Positions 52,914-62,001 of a stretch of 64,000 nt of DNA are shown piece after piece. The notes under the pieces are model-generated. The model was not told the DNA's origin and made no database searches. It was given only the letters and a program-made list of their open reading frames with translations. Each line of letters starts with the position of its first letter. Position 1 is the first letter of the stretch. The stretch spans positions 1 through 64,000 of the forward strand of contig CAZXPW010000007.1 in the NCBI GenBank assembly GCA_964643355.1. Direction: 5' to 3'. Source of the stretch: FEN-1350 sp964643355. GTDB lineage: Bacteria > Planctomycetota > Phycisphaerae > Sedimentisphaerales > Anaerohalosphaeraceae. The position numbers were made by a program, and so were the translations under genes.

Positions 52914-52944
52914 AAAAAGGGCCCGGCGAACTTCCCGAGCCCTT
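52914..52944 (-). terminator. Terminator of metK
   Basis: On the minus strand AAGGGCTCGG and CCGGGCCCTT form a stem followed by TTTCGTTT. It lies between the convergent dockerin-hydrolase gene and metK and could serve both. Confidence 0.7.
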
Positions 52945-52973
52945 GTTGATGCTTGAAATATCCGTTCGGGAGA

Positions 52974-54170
52974 TTATTTAAATCCGAATGCCTTTCGCAG
53001 CTTGGTGACCATGTCGGTTTTTTCCCAGGTGAACTCGCTGTGACTTCGGCCGAAATGGCCATTTCGGGCGGTTTCCGTAAAGATTGGACGCAGCAGATCC
53101 AAATGACGAATCATGCCCTTGGGGGTGAGCGGGAAAAGGTCGCGAACGACATGTTCCAGCGTTCGTTCGTTTACCTTTGCGGTGCCTTCGGTATTGATCA
53201 GTACGGAGATCGGCTGCGCCACGCCGATGGCATAGGACAGTTGGATCTCGCACGAATCGGCCAGACCGGCGGCGACGATGTTCTTGGCGATGTAGCGGGC
53301 CATGTAGCTTGCGGTCCGGTCCACCTTGGACGGGTCCTTGCCGCTGAAGGCGCCGCCGCCGTGACTGCCGCGGCCGCCGTAGGTATCGACGATAATTTTC
53401 CGGCCGGTCAACCCGCTGTCGCCCTTGGGGCCGCCGATAACGAAGCGGCCGGTGGGATTGACATGGATGATTAGGTCGCGATCGACCAGCCGTTTGGGCA
53501 AGACCGGCAAAATGACTTGTCGGATGACTTCCTTTCGAAGCTTGGCGTGGGAGATATCCGGGGTATGTTGCGTGGACACGACCACGGTGTGGATACGAAC
53601 GGGTTTGCCTTTGTCATTGTATTCGACGGTGACCTGGGATTTGCCGTCGGGACGGAGCCACTTGGCCCGGCCGCTCTGGCGGAGCTTGGTCAGCCGGCCG
53701 GTCAGCTCATGAGCCAGATAGATCGGCAGGGGCATCATGGCCGGCGTTTCCCGGCAGGCATAACCGAACATCAGGCCCTGATCACCGGCTCCCTGTTCAT
53801 GTCCGGAGGTTTCATTGACGCCCATGGCGATATCGGGGCTTTGTTTTCCCACCGCGACAACGACGGCGCAATTTTCCGAATCAAAACCGATCGTCGGATC
53901 CGTATAACCGATTTCGCGGATCGTCCGGCGAACGACGGAGGGGATATCGACGACGGCGCGGGTGGTGATCTCTCCGGCGACGACAACCAACCCGGTCGTA
54001 CAAAGCGTTTCACAGGCCACGCGACTGCGCGGATCCTGTTCGAGCATGGCGTCCAGGATCGAATCGGAAATCTGGTCGGCCACCTTATCCGGATGGCCTT
54101 GCGTCACCGATTCGCTGGTGAACAAATAATTGCGGCGACGCTCGCCGCCAACGGCATTCCCTTTTCTCAT
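52974..54170 (-). CDS. metK: S-adenosylmethionine synthetase
   Basis: The start at 54170 has AGGAG eight bases upstream; 398 aa. Signatures: FTSESVTQGHPDKVADQISD, GEITTRAVVDIP, GAGDQGLMFGYA, VNPTGRFVIGGPKGDSGLTGRK split around the phosphate-binding loop, and GGGAFSGKDPSKVDR. It makes SAM from ATP and methionine. The 17-spaced promoter upstream and terminator downstream mark a monocistronic unit. No SAM riboswitch is visible in the short leader. Confidence 0.98.
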   Translation of the reverse strand: MRKGNAVGGERRRNYLFTSESVTQGHPDKVADQISDSILDAMLEQDPRSRVACETLCTTGLVVVAGEITTRAVVDIPSVVRRTIREIGYTDPTIGFDSENCAVVVAVGKQSPDIAMGVNETSGHEQGAGDQGLMFGYACRETPAMMPLPIYLAHELTGRLTKLRQSGRAKWLRPDGKSQVTVEYNDKGKPVRIHTVVVSTQHTPDISHAKLRKEVIRQVILPVLPKRLVDRDLIIHVNPTGRFVIGGPKGDSGLTGRKIIVDTYGGRGSHGGGAFSGKDPSKVDRTASYMARYIAKNIVAAGLADSCEIQLSYAIGVAQPISVLINTEGTAKVNERTLEHVVRDLFPLTPKGMIRHLDLLRPIFTETARNGHFGRSHSEFTWEKTDMVTKLRKAFGFK

Positions 54171-54209
54171 TCGAAATTCTCCTGATTCGAGTCTGATTTC
54201 AAAACCATT

Positions 54210-54238
54210 AGTATAACCCATCCTCTGGACGGCGTCAA
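54210..54238 (-). promoter_or_regulatory. Promoter of metK
   Basis: Minus strand: TTGACG, 17-base spacer, TATACT, about 40 bases before the start codon. Confidence 0.65.
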
Positions 54239-54297
54239 AGGGCGAAACAAAAAATCGGACCCTCGACCCTCGGCAATTCGGGATCGAATCAGGGGAA

Positions 54298-55605
54298 TTA
54301 CTTTTCGTTCAGTTGCCAGTCGTATCGGATGAATTTTACGGCGGGAGAAATCGTTTCAAGGAAGCGGGCGTCCTCCGGTTTGAGGTAGAGGAGGATGCAG
54401 TTCAAGTAACTGCGAATGTCGTCGGGACGGTCGCGGAATTTCTTGATTTGCCCGTATTTGGCGATCAAGATGTCGCGATACCAGACAAATATATCCGACA
54501 AATAGAGGATTCCGTTGGCGCGATCGAGAACGACGCCGCGGGGACTCTGAAGAAACCGCTGGGCCTGTTCGTCCAGTTGAGAATCCAGCCGATGGGGGTA
54601 ATACGGTTCCCTTCGCAAAAACGCCCCGCCCATACTGGCATAGGACAGGGCAAAACAGATTCGAGGATCTTCAAAGCGTTTCAGCAGGATGTCGCGCTCG
54701 ATCTCGCGCAGGGTATATTCCAGCCCCATCATTTTAAAATAGGTTTTATCGCGGGCGCCGGAGATCTGCATGATGCTGTTGGGGGGATACCACATTCCCC
54801 AAACGCTGGTCTTGATGGGATAATTGTCCACGATCAGTTTGATGGTGAAGAGATTGTGAGCGTTGAGCCAGAGCGCAATTTTTTCCTCCTGGGTCCAGAA
54901 AAGCACCTCTTGGGGATCGAGTTCGTCGAGCATACGGGTGGTTTCGAGAAGGTCTCCCCGTTTTCGGCGGAGGGTGCCATAATCGACATTTCCGTTGTCG
55001 TCGACATACAATTTGAGCAGATCGGCGTAACGGGCGTAAAAGGGATGCAGCTTGGCGATCGCCTCTTCGTCGGCCTTGCGTGCAAGTTCTTCCAGCTCGG
55101 CCAGGTCCGAGGGTTTGGGCTCGGGAACGGGCGTTTCCGTCGGAGGGGAAGGCGGCCGCGAAGAGGGAGAATCGGATGGGGCAGGGTTGGTAGATTTCTC
55201 CGCGGGTGACCTGGACGGTTCATTCGGGGTTTGCGTGGATTCGGCCGGTTTGGAAGATTCCGTCGAGATAGACGGGGGGGCGGTTTCGGGAGAATCGATT
55301 GGTTTAGCGGAGGGGATTGGATCCGTTTGAGCGGGGGGTTGGTCCGGACTTCGATTGACCGAATTGTCAGCGAGGGGTTCCGACAAATCGGGGCTTAGGG
55401 TCGGGGCTGAGGCCGGAGTCGGAACGGATACGACGGGTTGTGTAGCCGGACCATCAGAAGTTTCCATGAGGGCGGGCGATGAGACTTGGGGCTCCGATTC
55501 CGTTTGCATAACGGAGGGACGATCCGGGGGGGGCACCGGTGGCGATGATAATCCACACCCGACGATCCCCATAATTCCGATGATGCACCCGATACTCGTT
55601 TTCAT
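54298..55605 (-). CDS. DUF547 lipoprotein with long Pro/Ser-rich linker
   Basis: I start at 55605 (MKTSIGCIIGIMGIVGCG); two in-frame alternatives lie within nine codons upstream. A lipobox (GIVGC) is followed by about 150 residues of low complexity rich in Pro, Ser, Thr and Glu, then a short charged helix and the DUF547 domain (residues 190-435). That domain has KIALWLNAHNLFTIKLIVDN, SVWGMWYPPN, DPRICFALSYASMGGAFLRR, and the C-terminal YLNCILLYLKPEDARFLET. DUF547 is a putative protease or peptide-binding fold of unknown substrate. The linker probably spans the periplasm or cell wall. Confidence 0.85.
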   Translation of the reverse strand: MKTSIGCIIGIMGIVGCGLSSPPVPPPDRPSVMQTESEPQVSSPALMETSDGPATQPVVSVPTPASAPTLSPDLSEPLADNSVNRSPDQPPAQTDPIPSAKPIDSPETAPPSISTESSKPAESTQTPNEPSRSPAEKSTNPAPSDSPSSRPPSPPTETPVPEPKPSDLAELEELARKADEEAIAKLHPFYARYADLLKLYVDDNGNVDYGTLRRKRGDLLETTRMLDELDPQEVLFWTQEEKIALWLNAHNLFTIKLIVDNYPIKTSVWGMWYPPNSIMQISGARDKTYFKMMGLEYTLREIERDILLKRFEDPRICFALSYASMGGAFLRREPYYPHRLDSQLDEQAQRFLQSPRGVVLDRANGILYLSDIFVWYRDILIAKYGQIKKFRDRPDDIRSYLNCILLYLKPEDARFLETISPAVKFIRYDWQLNEK

Positions 55606-55926
55606 CAATCCCATGCGTTTGGCAACATCCAACAGACCTCAAAACCTCTAATTATACGATCATTAACATCAAATGGACATACAATTCCAGCCCTCTCCGG
55701 ACGAAAGAGAAAAGAGAACCCGGTCGATTCGATCATCCCGTTGTATCGGCCAACCAAAGGTCGAAGTTCATCGCCAACAACGGGTCCGCGGGACCGGGAT
55801 TGTGTTATCGGACTGCTTTGGCGGGAATAAAAGACTCGCCCGGATCCGGGGAATATGATACATTTGAGAAAGGAATCGGGACAACGACATCCGATGGATC
55901 GTTTCGTTCGAGAATCAGGAAGTGGA
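55606..55926. other. Divergent intergenic region, no gene recognised
   Basis: About 320 bases between the DUF547 lipoprotein and the XylR regulator. Contains the latter's AGGA site. No promoter pair stands out. Confidence 0.4.
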
Positions 55927-57141
55927 ATGATTGATCCGGAAAAAATAGATATTGATCAGAAAGAAATATCGGAGGCGCGCCCGACGGATCCGCGTCCGGT
56001 TCCGAATGTGATGTTGCTGATCGAGACCAGTCGCGAATTCGGGAGAGGGTTGCTGCACGGAATCGCTCGCTATACCAAGTTGCATGGTCCCTGGCGGTGT
56101 TTTCGGCAGGCGGGGGGGTTGGATTCGGCGTTGCCCCAGTGGAAGGACTGGTCGGTCGATGGGGCGATCATGCGGGATGTGATCAAGTCCCGACCGCGGT
56201 ATTTGCAGCAGGTTCCGATCCTGTATGTTCAGCACGATCGAGAAAGTTATTATCCCTATCCGTGCATTCTGACCGACAGCGAGGCGATCGGAACGATGGG
56301 GGCCGAATACCTGTTGGACCGAGGGTTTGAATCGCTGGCGTATTGCGGACTGGCCGGATATGTCTGGTCCGAGAACCGGGGCGTTCATTTCTACGATCGT
56401 GTGGCCAAGGCGGGCTATACGGCACATCTCTATCCGATCCCCCCGAATGCCTCCCAGAGGACCTGGGAAAAAGAACGGTACCGGATTGCCGATTGGCTCA
56501 AGAAGATCCCCCGTCCGGTGGGACTGATGTGTTGCAACGACGACCGCGCCCTGCAGGTGGTGGAGGCCTGTGCCATTGCGGGACTGGATATTCCCGACGA
56601 TGTGACGGTCCTGGGAGTGGACAACGATATTTTAATCTGCGAGTTGTCCGATTCGCCGATTTCCAGCATCGCCCTGAATACCGAGGCGGCCGGATATGAA
56701 GCCGCCGCCCTGTTGGAAGAGTTGATGAGCGGTCGGGCCGTGATGGAGGGGCAGATCATTTTGGTGACCGGAACGCATGTGGTAACGCGGCAATCCACGG
56801 ATATTCTGGCCGTAAAGGATGGCGATGTCCGGGCTGCGATTCATTATATCTGGGAACATGGCTTCTATTCGCTGACTGTGGACGATGTTGTCGCGGCCAC
56901 CACGGTCTCCCGTCGGGTCCTCGAAAAAAAATTCCGGGCGATTCTTCGTCGTTCCATTCATCGCGAAATCAGACGAGTGCGTGTCCAAAATATCTTGCGC
57001 CTTCTGGTCGGCACGGATATGTCTATTTCGGATATCGCCTCCAAAACGGGATTTACCGGGGTTGAACATATTGCGCGCTATTTCCGCGAGGAAACGGGCA
57101 TGAGCTTGCGCGAATATCGAAGAACTCGCGTTTTACGGTAG
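55927..57141 (+). CDS. XylR-type transcription regulator (periplasmic-binding-like sensor + AraC)
   Basis: The start at 55927 follows AGGAAGTGGA; an upstream in-frame ATG lacks this. The 404-aa protein has a LacI/GalR-like sugar-binding domain (PNVMLLIETSREFGRGLLHGI at the start, CNDDRALQVVEACAIAGLDIPDDVTVLGVDND, then SSIALNTEAAGYEAAALL). A C-terminal AraC DNA-binding domain follows (HGFYSLTVDDVVAATTVSRRVLEKKF; MSISDIASKTGFTGVEHIARYFREETGMSLREYR). This is the architecture of E. coli XylR, which senses xylose. It sits upstream of a pseudopilin and GH127 on the same strand, so it may control them in response to a pentose. Confidence 0.9.
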   Translation: MIDPEKIDIDQKEISEARPTDPRPVPNVMLLIETSREFGRGLLHGIARYTKLHGPWRCFRQAGGLDSALPQWKDWSVDGAIMRDVIKSRPRYLQQVPILYVQHDRESYYPYPCILTDSEAIGTMGAEYLLDRGFESLAYCGLAGYVWSENRGVHFYDRVAKAGYTAHLYPIPPNASQRTWEKERYRIADWLKKIPRPVGLMCCNDDRALQVVEACAIAGLDIPDDVTVLGVDNDILICELSDSPISSIALNTEAAGYEAAALLEELMSGRAVMEGQIILVTGTHVVTRQSTDILAVKDGDVRAAIHYIWEHGFYSLTVDDVVAATTVSRRVLEKKFRAILRRSIHREIRRVRVQNILRLLVGTDMSISDIASKTGFTGVEHIARYFREETGMSLREYRRTRVLR

Positions 57142-57365
57142 CCCGGGTTTTCGGTTAAAAAGCAATTCTGGGCAAGCCCTGAAAGAAGAGGGAAAAATCC
57201 ACTTCTTGTTCGCAAAATGGTGAAATAAAAACGCGATCTTTCCTTGATTAAGACCTTCCTTGGCGTTACCATGAAGGCGAAGCGTTAAAATGGAAAGGGT
57301 TATATACTAATTAGATGGAATGGCACGATGTAGAGGGGGAAGTGACATTTCAGAAAGGTATCCAA

Positions 57366-58199
57366 ATGAAGAGCAAACGCGGTTTTACGCTGATTGAGTT
57401 GTTGGTTGTCGTGGCGATTATTTCGATTTTGCTGGCGATTGTGGTTCCGGCACTGGGAAAAGCCAAGGAATTGGTCAAAAAGGCGATCTGTAAAAATAAT
57501 GTTCGTCAGCAATGTCTGGGGACGATCCTGTATTCGGAAAACAATGAAGGATGGGTTCCAACGGTTCCGACGGGCAACTGGTTCTGGGATGTCAGTTTCT
57601 GGAGTACCAACGAAATCGGCCGCGAATCGGGGATTGATTATAAGTCGTTTTTCTGCCCGGTGAACCGGATCAAAAGTCCCGAAGACGCCCGATACTGGCA
57701 ATTTTCGTGGGTGTACACCTGGGGGGTGGATCTCCATTCGCCACAACAGCGGCGCGACGAGTCCGTCTTGACCCTGGCCCAGCAAAAAGCTCATTTTCGC
57801 GTCTTGCCGTTTATTTACATGTTTGAGCGTCTGGATCCGGTGACCAAGGTTTCCCGATTGCCCGACAAGCTTGAGACGGGCGAAAAGCCGAACTGGATCA
57901 GCAAGATTTCCGGTTTGAAGAATGCCTCGGCCGCCATCATGATCATGGATGCCGTGATCAGCCAAAACGGAGCGGAGGCCGATTCGAATTTTGCCTTTAT
58001 CACGGCGGGAGGTTCGATGGCGGATTTTGGAATTCCAGACGCTACCAATCATTTGACCAAACGGACTTATCCGGGGAAACCTTCGAATTACTTTATTCCG
58101 GAAGGGGCAAATATCGGATTTGCCGACGGTCATGTGGAAGCCAGGCCCTTCGACCAAATGAAGCGTCGATTGACCTGGGGACAAGTATTCTGGTGGTGA
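57366..58199 (+). CDS. Type II secretion/prepilin-like protein with H-X9-DG motif
   Basis: The start at 57366 follows AAAGG; 277 aa. The N-terminus is a class-III prepilin signal: KSKRGFTLIELLVVVAIISI, with cleavage expected before Phe. The rest is a beta-rich head and the C-terminus has the GANIGFADGHVEARP stretch, the H-X9-DG processing-associated motif of the DUF1559-like pseudopilins abundant in Planctomycetota and Lentisphaerota. Function in these lineages is unsettled; secretion or surface display is suggested. It is 225 bases after xylR and 156 before the GH127 gene. Confidence 0.88.
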   Translation: MKSKRGFTLIELLVVVAIISILLAIVVPALGKAKELVKKAICKNNVRQQCLGTILYSENNEGWVPTVPTGNWFWDVSFWSTNEIGRESGIDYKSFFCPVNRIKSPEDARYWQFSWVYTWGVDLHSPQQRRDESVLTLAQQKAHFRVLPFIYMFERLDPVTKVSRLPDKLETGEKPNWISKISGLKNASAAIMIMDAVISQNGAEADSNFAFITAGGSMADFGIPDATNHLTKRTYPGKPSNYFIPEGANIGFADGHVEARPFDQMKRRLTWGQVFWW

Positions 58200-58354
58200 T
58201 CCGTTCTTAATTACACGGTTAGGATATCGGGCCGAAAATTCTGGGATTCTCAGTAGGCGACCGTACTCGTTGTTTTTTGAGGCCGGACTGCCTACTTCGT
58301 TGCACGGGAGAGTGTACAATCGATACGGTTCAGGAAGACAGACGGAGACCATCT

Positions 58355-61045
58355 ATGAAGTTCATGGTAGGTTCCATCCAGATCGTGTTATCTCTATGTT
58401 TGGTCGTCTATGCCCAGCCGAGTCCGTCGGCCGTCCCATCCCAGCCGGATAGCGCCAGTCCCATCAATCTGGCCGCCGTAGCCGCGCCTTCGAGTTCCTA
58501 TGTATCCGGAGATACGACGCTTGCGGCGCTGAATGACGGCAATACGCCCCGCAACTCCGCCGACAATCGACGAGGATCCTATGGCAACTGGAATCGCACC
58601 GGGACGCAATGGGTTCAGTATGACTGGAGCAAACCCATCAGCACCCAGAAGATCGATGTGTACTGGTGGAATGATAATCGGGGCGTACGGAATCCAAAGG
58701 CTTGTCGGCTTCTGTTTTGGGATGGCGGCCAGTTTATCGCCGTTAAAAACGCGGTTGGATTGGGAGTCGCCAGGGATCAGTTCAATACGACGACTTTTGA
58801 CGAAGTCCAAACCGACAAGCTGCGCCTGGAGATTGATTCCGACGAAATATTTTCCACCGGGATTCTGGAATGGAGGGTGTATGATTCGGGCAAGTCGCCG
58901 GAGTTTCCGCCGACCGTATCAGCGGGGGTCGATCGAACAGTTGTGGTTGGCGGCAAAACTTGGTTGTCCGGAACGCTCAAAACTCTCAAGCCGGCCGCCC
59001 AAACCCGAGTGATTTGGAGCAAGGAAACCGGCCCGGGCAATGTCACTTTCGAGAATCCCAACCAGACGGCGACAACGGCGGAATTTTCCTCGCCCGGCGA
59101 GTATGTCCTGAAACTGACGGCGGGAGAAGGCCAACTCAGCGGGTCGTCGGTTCTGAAGGTTTCCGCGATCGCTCCGGCGCCCCGGATGCACTTCCAGCCG
59201 ATCCGTACAAGACGATATTCCGTTGACAGTCCCCTCTGGAGCAATCGAGTCAAAGCCCTGATTGTCAACTGGATCCCGCACTGCATCGCCAAGATTAACG
59301 ATCCGGCCCTGAGGGAAGGGGGGATCAATAATTTCATCGACGCGGCCAATAAACTGCAAGGCAAGCCCTACCAGCGACATCGAGGGTATGTGTTCTCCAA
59401 TGCCTGGGTACACAATACCCTGGAAGCGATTTGTATCGCGGCGATGGTCGATCCCCAAGGCGACGCCGAGATCATCAAGGCCCAGCAGGACATGAAGGCG
59501 ACGCTGGAAGACTGGATCCCCAAGATTCTGGCGGCCCAGGAACCGGATGGGTATTTGCACACGGCCTATACGATCGGAGGACAGAAGCGATGGTCCCAGA
59601 AACACGATCACGAAGGATATACGGCCGGATATTTTCTTGAAGCTGCGATCGCTCACCATGTCCTGACCGACGGCGCCGATCTGCGACTGTATGATGCGGC
59701 CAAGAAATTGGCCGACTGCTGGGATACTCACCTCGGTCCGGCTCCGAAGCAATATTGGTATGACGGCCATCAGGCGATGGAAATGGCCCTGGTCCGATTC
59801 GGCCGGTTCGTCAACGAAGTGGAAGGTTCCGGCAAGGGAGATCGATATATCACCCTGGCCAAATTTCTGATGGACAGCCGCAAGAACGGCGAGGAGTACG
59901 ACCAAAGTCACCGGCCGGTTACCCAGCAGTATGAAGCCGTAGGCCATGCCGTCCGCGCGTTGTATTCCTATACGGGGATGAGCTACATTGCCCTGGAGAC
60001 CGGCGATCTGGATTATCAAAGCGCCGTCATGTCCCTCTGGGATAACATCATCAATAAAAAATATTATGTTACCGGTGGCGTCGGCAGCGGCGAGACCTCC
60101 GAGGGCTTTGGTCCGAATTATTCGCTGCGACAAAACGGATACTGCGAGGCCTGTTCCAGTTGCGGTCAGGTGTTCTTCCAACACAACCTGAATCGGATGT
60201 GGCAGGATGCCCGTTATGCGGATCTGGCCGAGGAAACGCTTTACAACGCGCTGCTGGGATCGATCGACTTTGAGGGGAAAAATTTCTATTATGACAACGC
60301 GCTGGATTCGTATGGAAGTCGATACGATTGGCATGTCTGTCCCTGCTGTGTGGGCAATATCCCGCGAACGCTTCTGATGCTCCCGACCTGGATGTATGCC
60401 CGCAGCGACGATGGAATCGTGATCAGCCAGTTTGTCGGAAGTCGGGTGAAGATCGAAGATATCGGGGGCACGACAGTGGAAATGATCCAGACAACGGATT
60501 ATCCCTGGAACGGCAAGGTCAGAATCACCGTCAATCCAGCGGTTGAGACGAGTTTCACCGTCAGGATCCGCGTCCCCGATCGCAGCGTCAGCGAATTGTA
60601 CACGAGCGTTCCGGAGTCCAACGGGATCGTATCCATGGCCCTGAACGGATCGGCCGTTACTCCGAAGATTGAAAATGGGTATGCCCTGATCACCCGAACC
60701 TGGAAATCCGCAGACACGATCGATCTGGAGCTTCCGATGAAGGTTCAGCGGATCAAGGCGATCGACAAGGTGGCCGCTACCCGGGGCCGCGTGGCTCTCC
60801 AATATGGCCCGATGATCTATTGTGTGGAGCGGGCCGACCAGGAACTGAACAAAGTACTTAGCCCGAATGCGGACCTGACAACCGAATGGAAGTCGGATTT
60901 GCTGGGGGGGATTGTGGTGATCCGGGGTGCATGGGCCGACGGTTCTCCGTTGACCGCGATTCCCTATTACATCCGAGACAATCGAAATACCGGCGGGCCC
61001 CGGAGCCGTTCATTGAATTCTACGGTCTGGCTTCGAGACCAATAA
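58355..61045 (+). CDS. Secreted GH127 (DUF1680) glycosidase with N-terminal discoidin-like and PKD-like domains
   Basis: The start at 58355 follows GGAGACC; 896 aa with signal peptide (MKFMVGSIQIVLSLCLVVYA). Residues 25-185 are a discoidin-like module (TQWVQYDWSKPISTQKIDVYW), then a PKD/cadherin-like domain (VIWSKETGPGNVTF). The GH127 barrel follows from about residue 300: WVHNTLEAICIAAMVD, EPDGYLHTAY, HDHEGYTAGYFLEAAIAH, and VTGGVGSGETSEGFGPNY. Catalytic/zinc residues Glu598 and Cys600 (YCEACSS) and Cys664-Cys665 (CPCCVGN) are all present. Likely beta-L-arabinofuranosidase or a related activity on arabinose-rich glycans. The regulator and pseudopilin lie upstream on the same strand. Confidence 0.9.
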   Translation: MKFMVGSIQIVLSLCLVVYAQPSPSAVPSQPDSASPINLAAVAAPSSSYVSGDTTLAALNDGNTPRNSADNRRGSYGNWNRTGTQWVQYDWSKPISTQKIDVYWWNDNRGVRNPKACRLLFWDGGQFIAVKNAVGLGVARDQFNTTTFDEVQTDKLRLEIDSDEIFSTGILEWRVYDSGKSPEFPPTVSAGVDRTVVVGGKTWLSGTLKTLKPAAQTRVIWSKETGPGNVTFENPNQTATTAEFSSPGEYVLKLTAGEGQLSGSSVLKVSAIAPAPRMHFQPIRTRRYSVDSPLWSNRVKALIVNWIPHCIAKINDPALREGGINNFIDAANKLQGKPYQRHRGYVFSNAWVHNTLEAICIAAMVDPQGDAEIIKAQQDMKATLEDWIPKILAAQEPDGYLHTAYTIGGQKRWSQKHDHEGYTAGYFLEAAIAHHVLTDGADLRLYDAAKKLADCWDTHLGPAPKQYWYDGHQAMEMALVRFGRFVNEVEGSGKGDRYITLAKFLMDSRKNGEEYDQSHRPVTQQYEAVGHAVRALYSYTGMSYIALETGDLDYQSAVMSLWDNIINKKYYVTGGVGSGETSEGFGPNYSLRQNGYCEACSSCGQVFFQHNLNRMWQDARYADLAEETLYNALLGSIDFEGKNFYYDNALDSYGSRYDWHVCPCCVGNIPRTLLMLPTWMYARSDDGIVISQFVGSRVKIEDIGGTTVEMIQTTDYPWNGKVRITVNPAVETSFTVRIRVPDRSVSELYTSVPESNGIVSMALNGSAVTPKIENGYALITRTWKSADTIDLELPMKVQRIKAIDKVAATRGRVALQYGPMIYCVERADQELNKVLSPNADLTTEWKSDLLGGIVVIRGAWADGSPLTAIPYYIRDNRNTGGPRSRSLNSTVWLRDQ

Positions 61046-61090
61046 CCCGCTTGCCCGATCCAACAAAGTCGAAAAAGTCGGACTTGCCCC

Positions 61091-61120
61091 TTGACGAATC
61101 CGGCAGCGATCCGGTATGAT
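61091..61120 (+). promoter_or_regulatory. Promoter of the small HEAT-like protein gene
   Basis: TTGACG and TATGAT with an 18-base spacer, 121 bases before the ATG. Confidence 0.5.
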
Positions 61121-61240
61121 CGTGGATATCTGCAGGATGTGGGAGGTGGATTTCGCATGAATGCCGCTTCGTTGAGATGATCCATTCTCCTATTCCGAAT
61201 GATCGTGTTGATTGATAATGTATTGGGCAAGGAAGCTGGT

Positions 61241-61738
61241 ATGCAATCCAAGAAGACAAACTCGCCGGATCCGAAACGGGATGCGGAAGCCATTGAGCTT
61301 CTACGGAAGCTTCGGGAGAAGATGTTTTCGAGGGATATCTCGTCGGCGAGGTTGGCGGCGCGGAATCTTTCCTGGCTGCAGGAGGATGGTCTGGCGATTC
61401 TCAAAGAGGCCTTATTCGGCAATTACCCCAATACGGCCAAAAAGGCGGCGGCTTATGGCCTGAGAAGCATGAAGGGACGAATGAAAAAGATCGCCATGGA
61501 AGTCCTCGAACAGGGGTTGAATTCCCAGGACCGGATCCTTCAGGAGATTTGCTCCAAATCCATATCTCTTTCGAAGGGCGAAACCCCGGTTCGGCCTCCG
61601 CGGCGAGGGCCAAGTCGGGGTAAACGGGTCATCCGGGATATTCATAATCAGCGGAATACCGGTTCCCCGCAGTATACTGCTGCCCGCGGCCGGAAACCGT
61701 ATCCGGGTTCGACCAACAAGCCGAATGGACGGTACTGA
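61241..61738 (+). CDS. Small HEAT-like protein with basic tail, function unknown
   Basis: The start at 61241 follows AAGGAAGC; an in-frame ATG at 61199 lacks a ribosome binding site. The 165-aa product is helical in its first 115 residues (AIELLRKLREKMFSRDISSA, ILKEALFGNYPNTAKKAAAY, MKKIAMEVLEQGLNSQDRI), resembling two or three HEAT repeats. The last 45 residues are a basic, Gly/Pro/Arg-rich tail (RPPRRGPSRGKRVIRD). No signal peptide. RNA or DNA contact through the tail is inferred; I recognise no family. Confidence 0.72.
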   Translation: MQSKKTNSPDPKRDAEAIELLRKLREKMFSRDISSARLAARNLSWLQEDGLAILKEALFGNYPNTAKKAAAYGLRSMKGRMKKIAMEVLEQGLNSQDRILQEICSKSISLSKGETPVRPPRRGPSRGKRVIRDIHNQRNTGSPQYTAARGRKPYPGSTNKPNGRY

Positions 61739-61791
61739 AAAGAGGAACGGAATGCGTTCGTGAATTGGTTAAAGAAAAACGCAAAACGATC

Positions 61792-61820
61792 TTGTTTTTC
61801 GTTGCAAGATCCTGTATAAT
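61792..61820 (+). promoter_or_regulatory. Promoter of the LamG/Ig protein gene
   Basis: TTGTTT and a perfect TATAAT with a 17-base spacer; leader of about 175 bases to the ATG at 62002. Confidence 0.6.
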
Positions 61821-62001
61821 ACCGGATGTTGACTGTGGAGAGGGTTTGCGGAGAGGAGAAGATACTATCCGCACAATGCAGACAGGGATATTGTTTGTTG
61901 TTGATCGTAACACTGGATTGGAGAGTGAATGGACAGCGTAGAGTCATTCCGAACAATAAAAACCTACAGGAATTTAAATCTCACATTGTGGAGGAAACAA
62001 G

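Noticed and set aside
54171..54297. SAM riboswitch upstream of metK
   Set aside because: The leader after the promoter is only about 35 bases, too short for a known SAM riboswitch plus expression platform.
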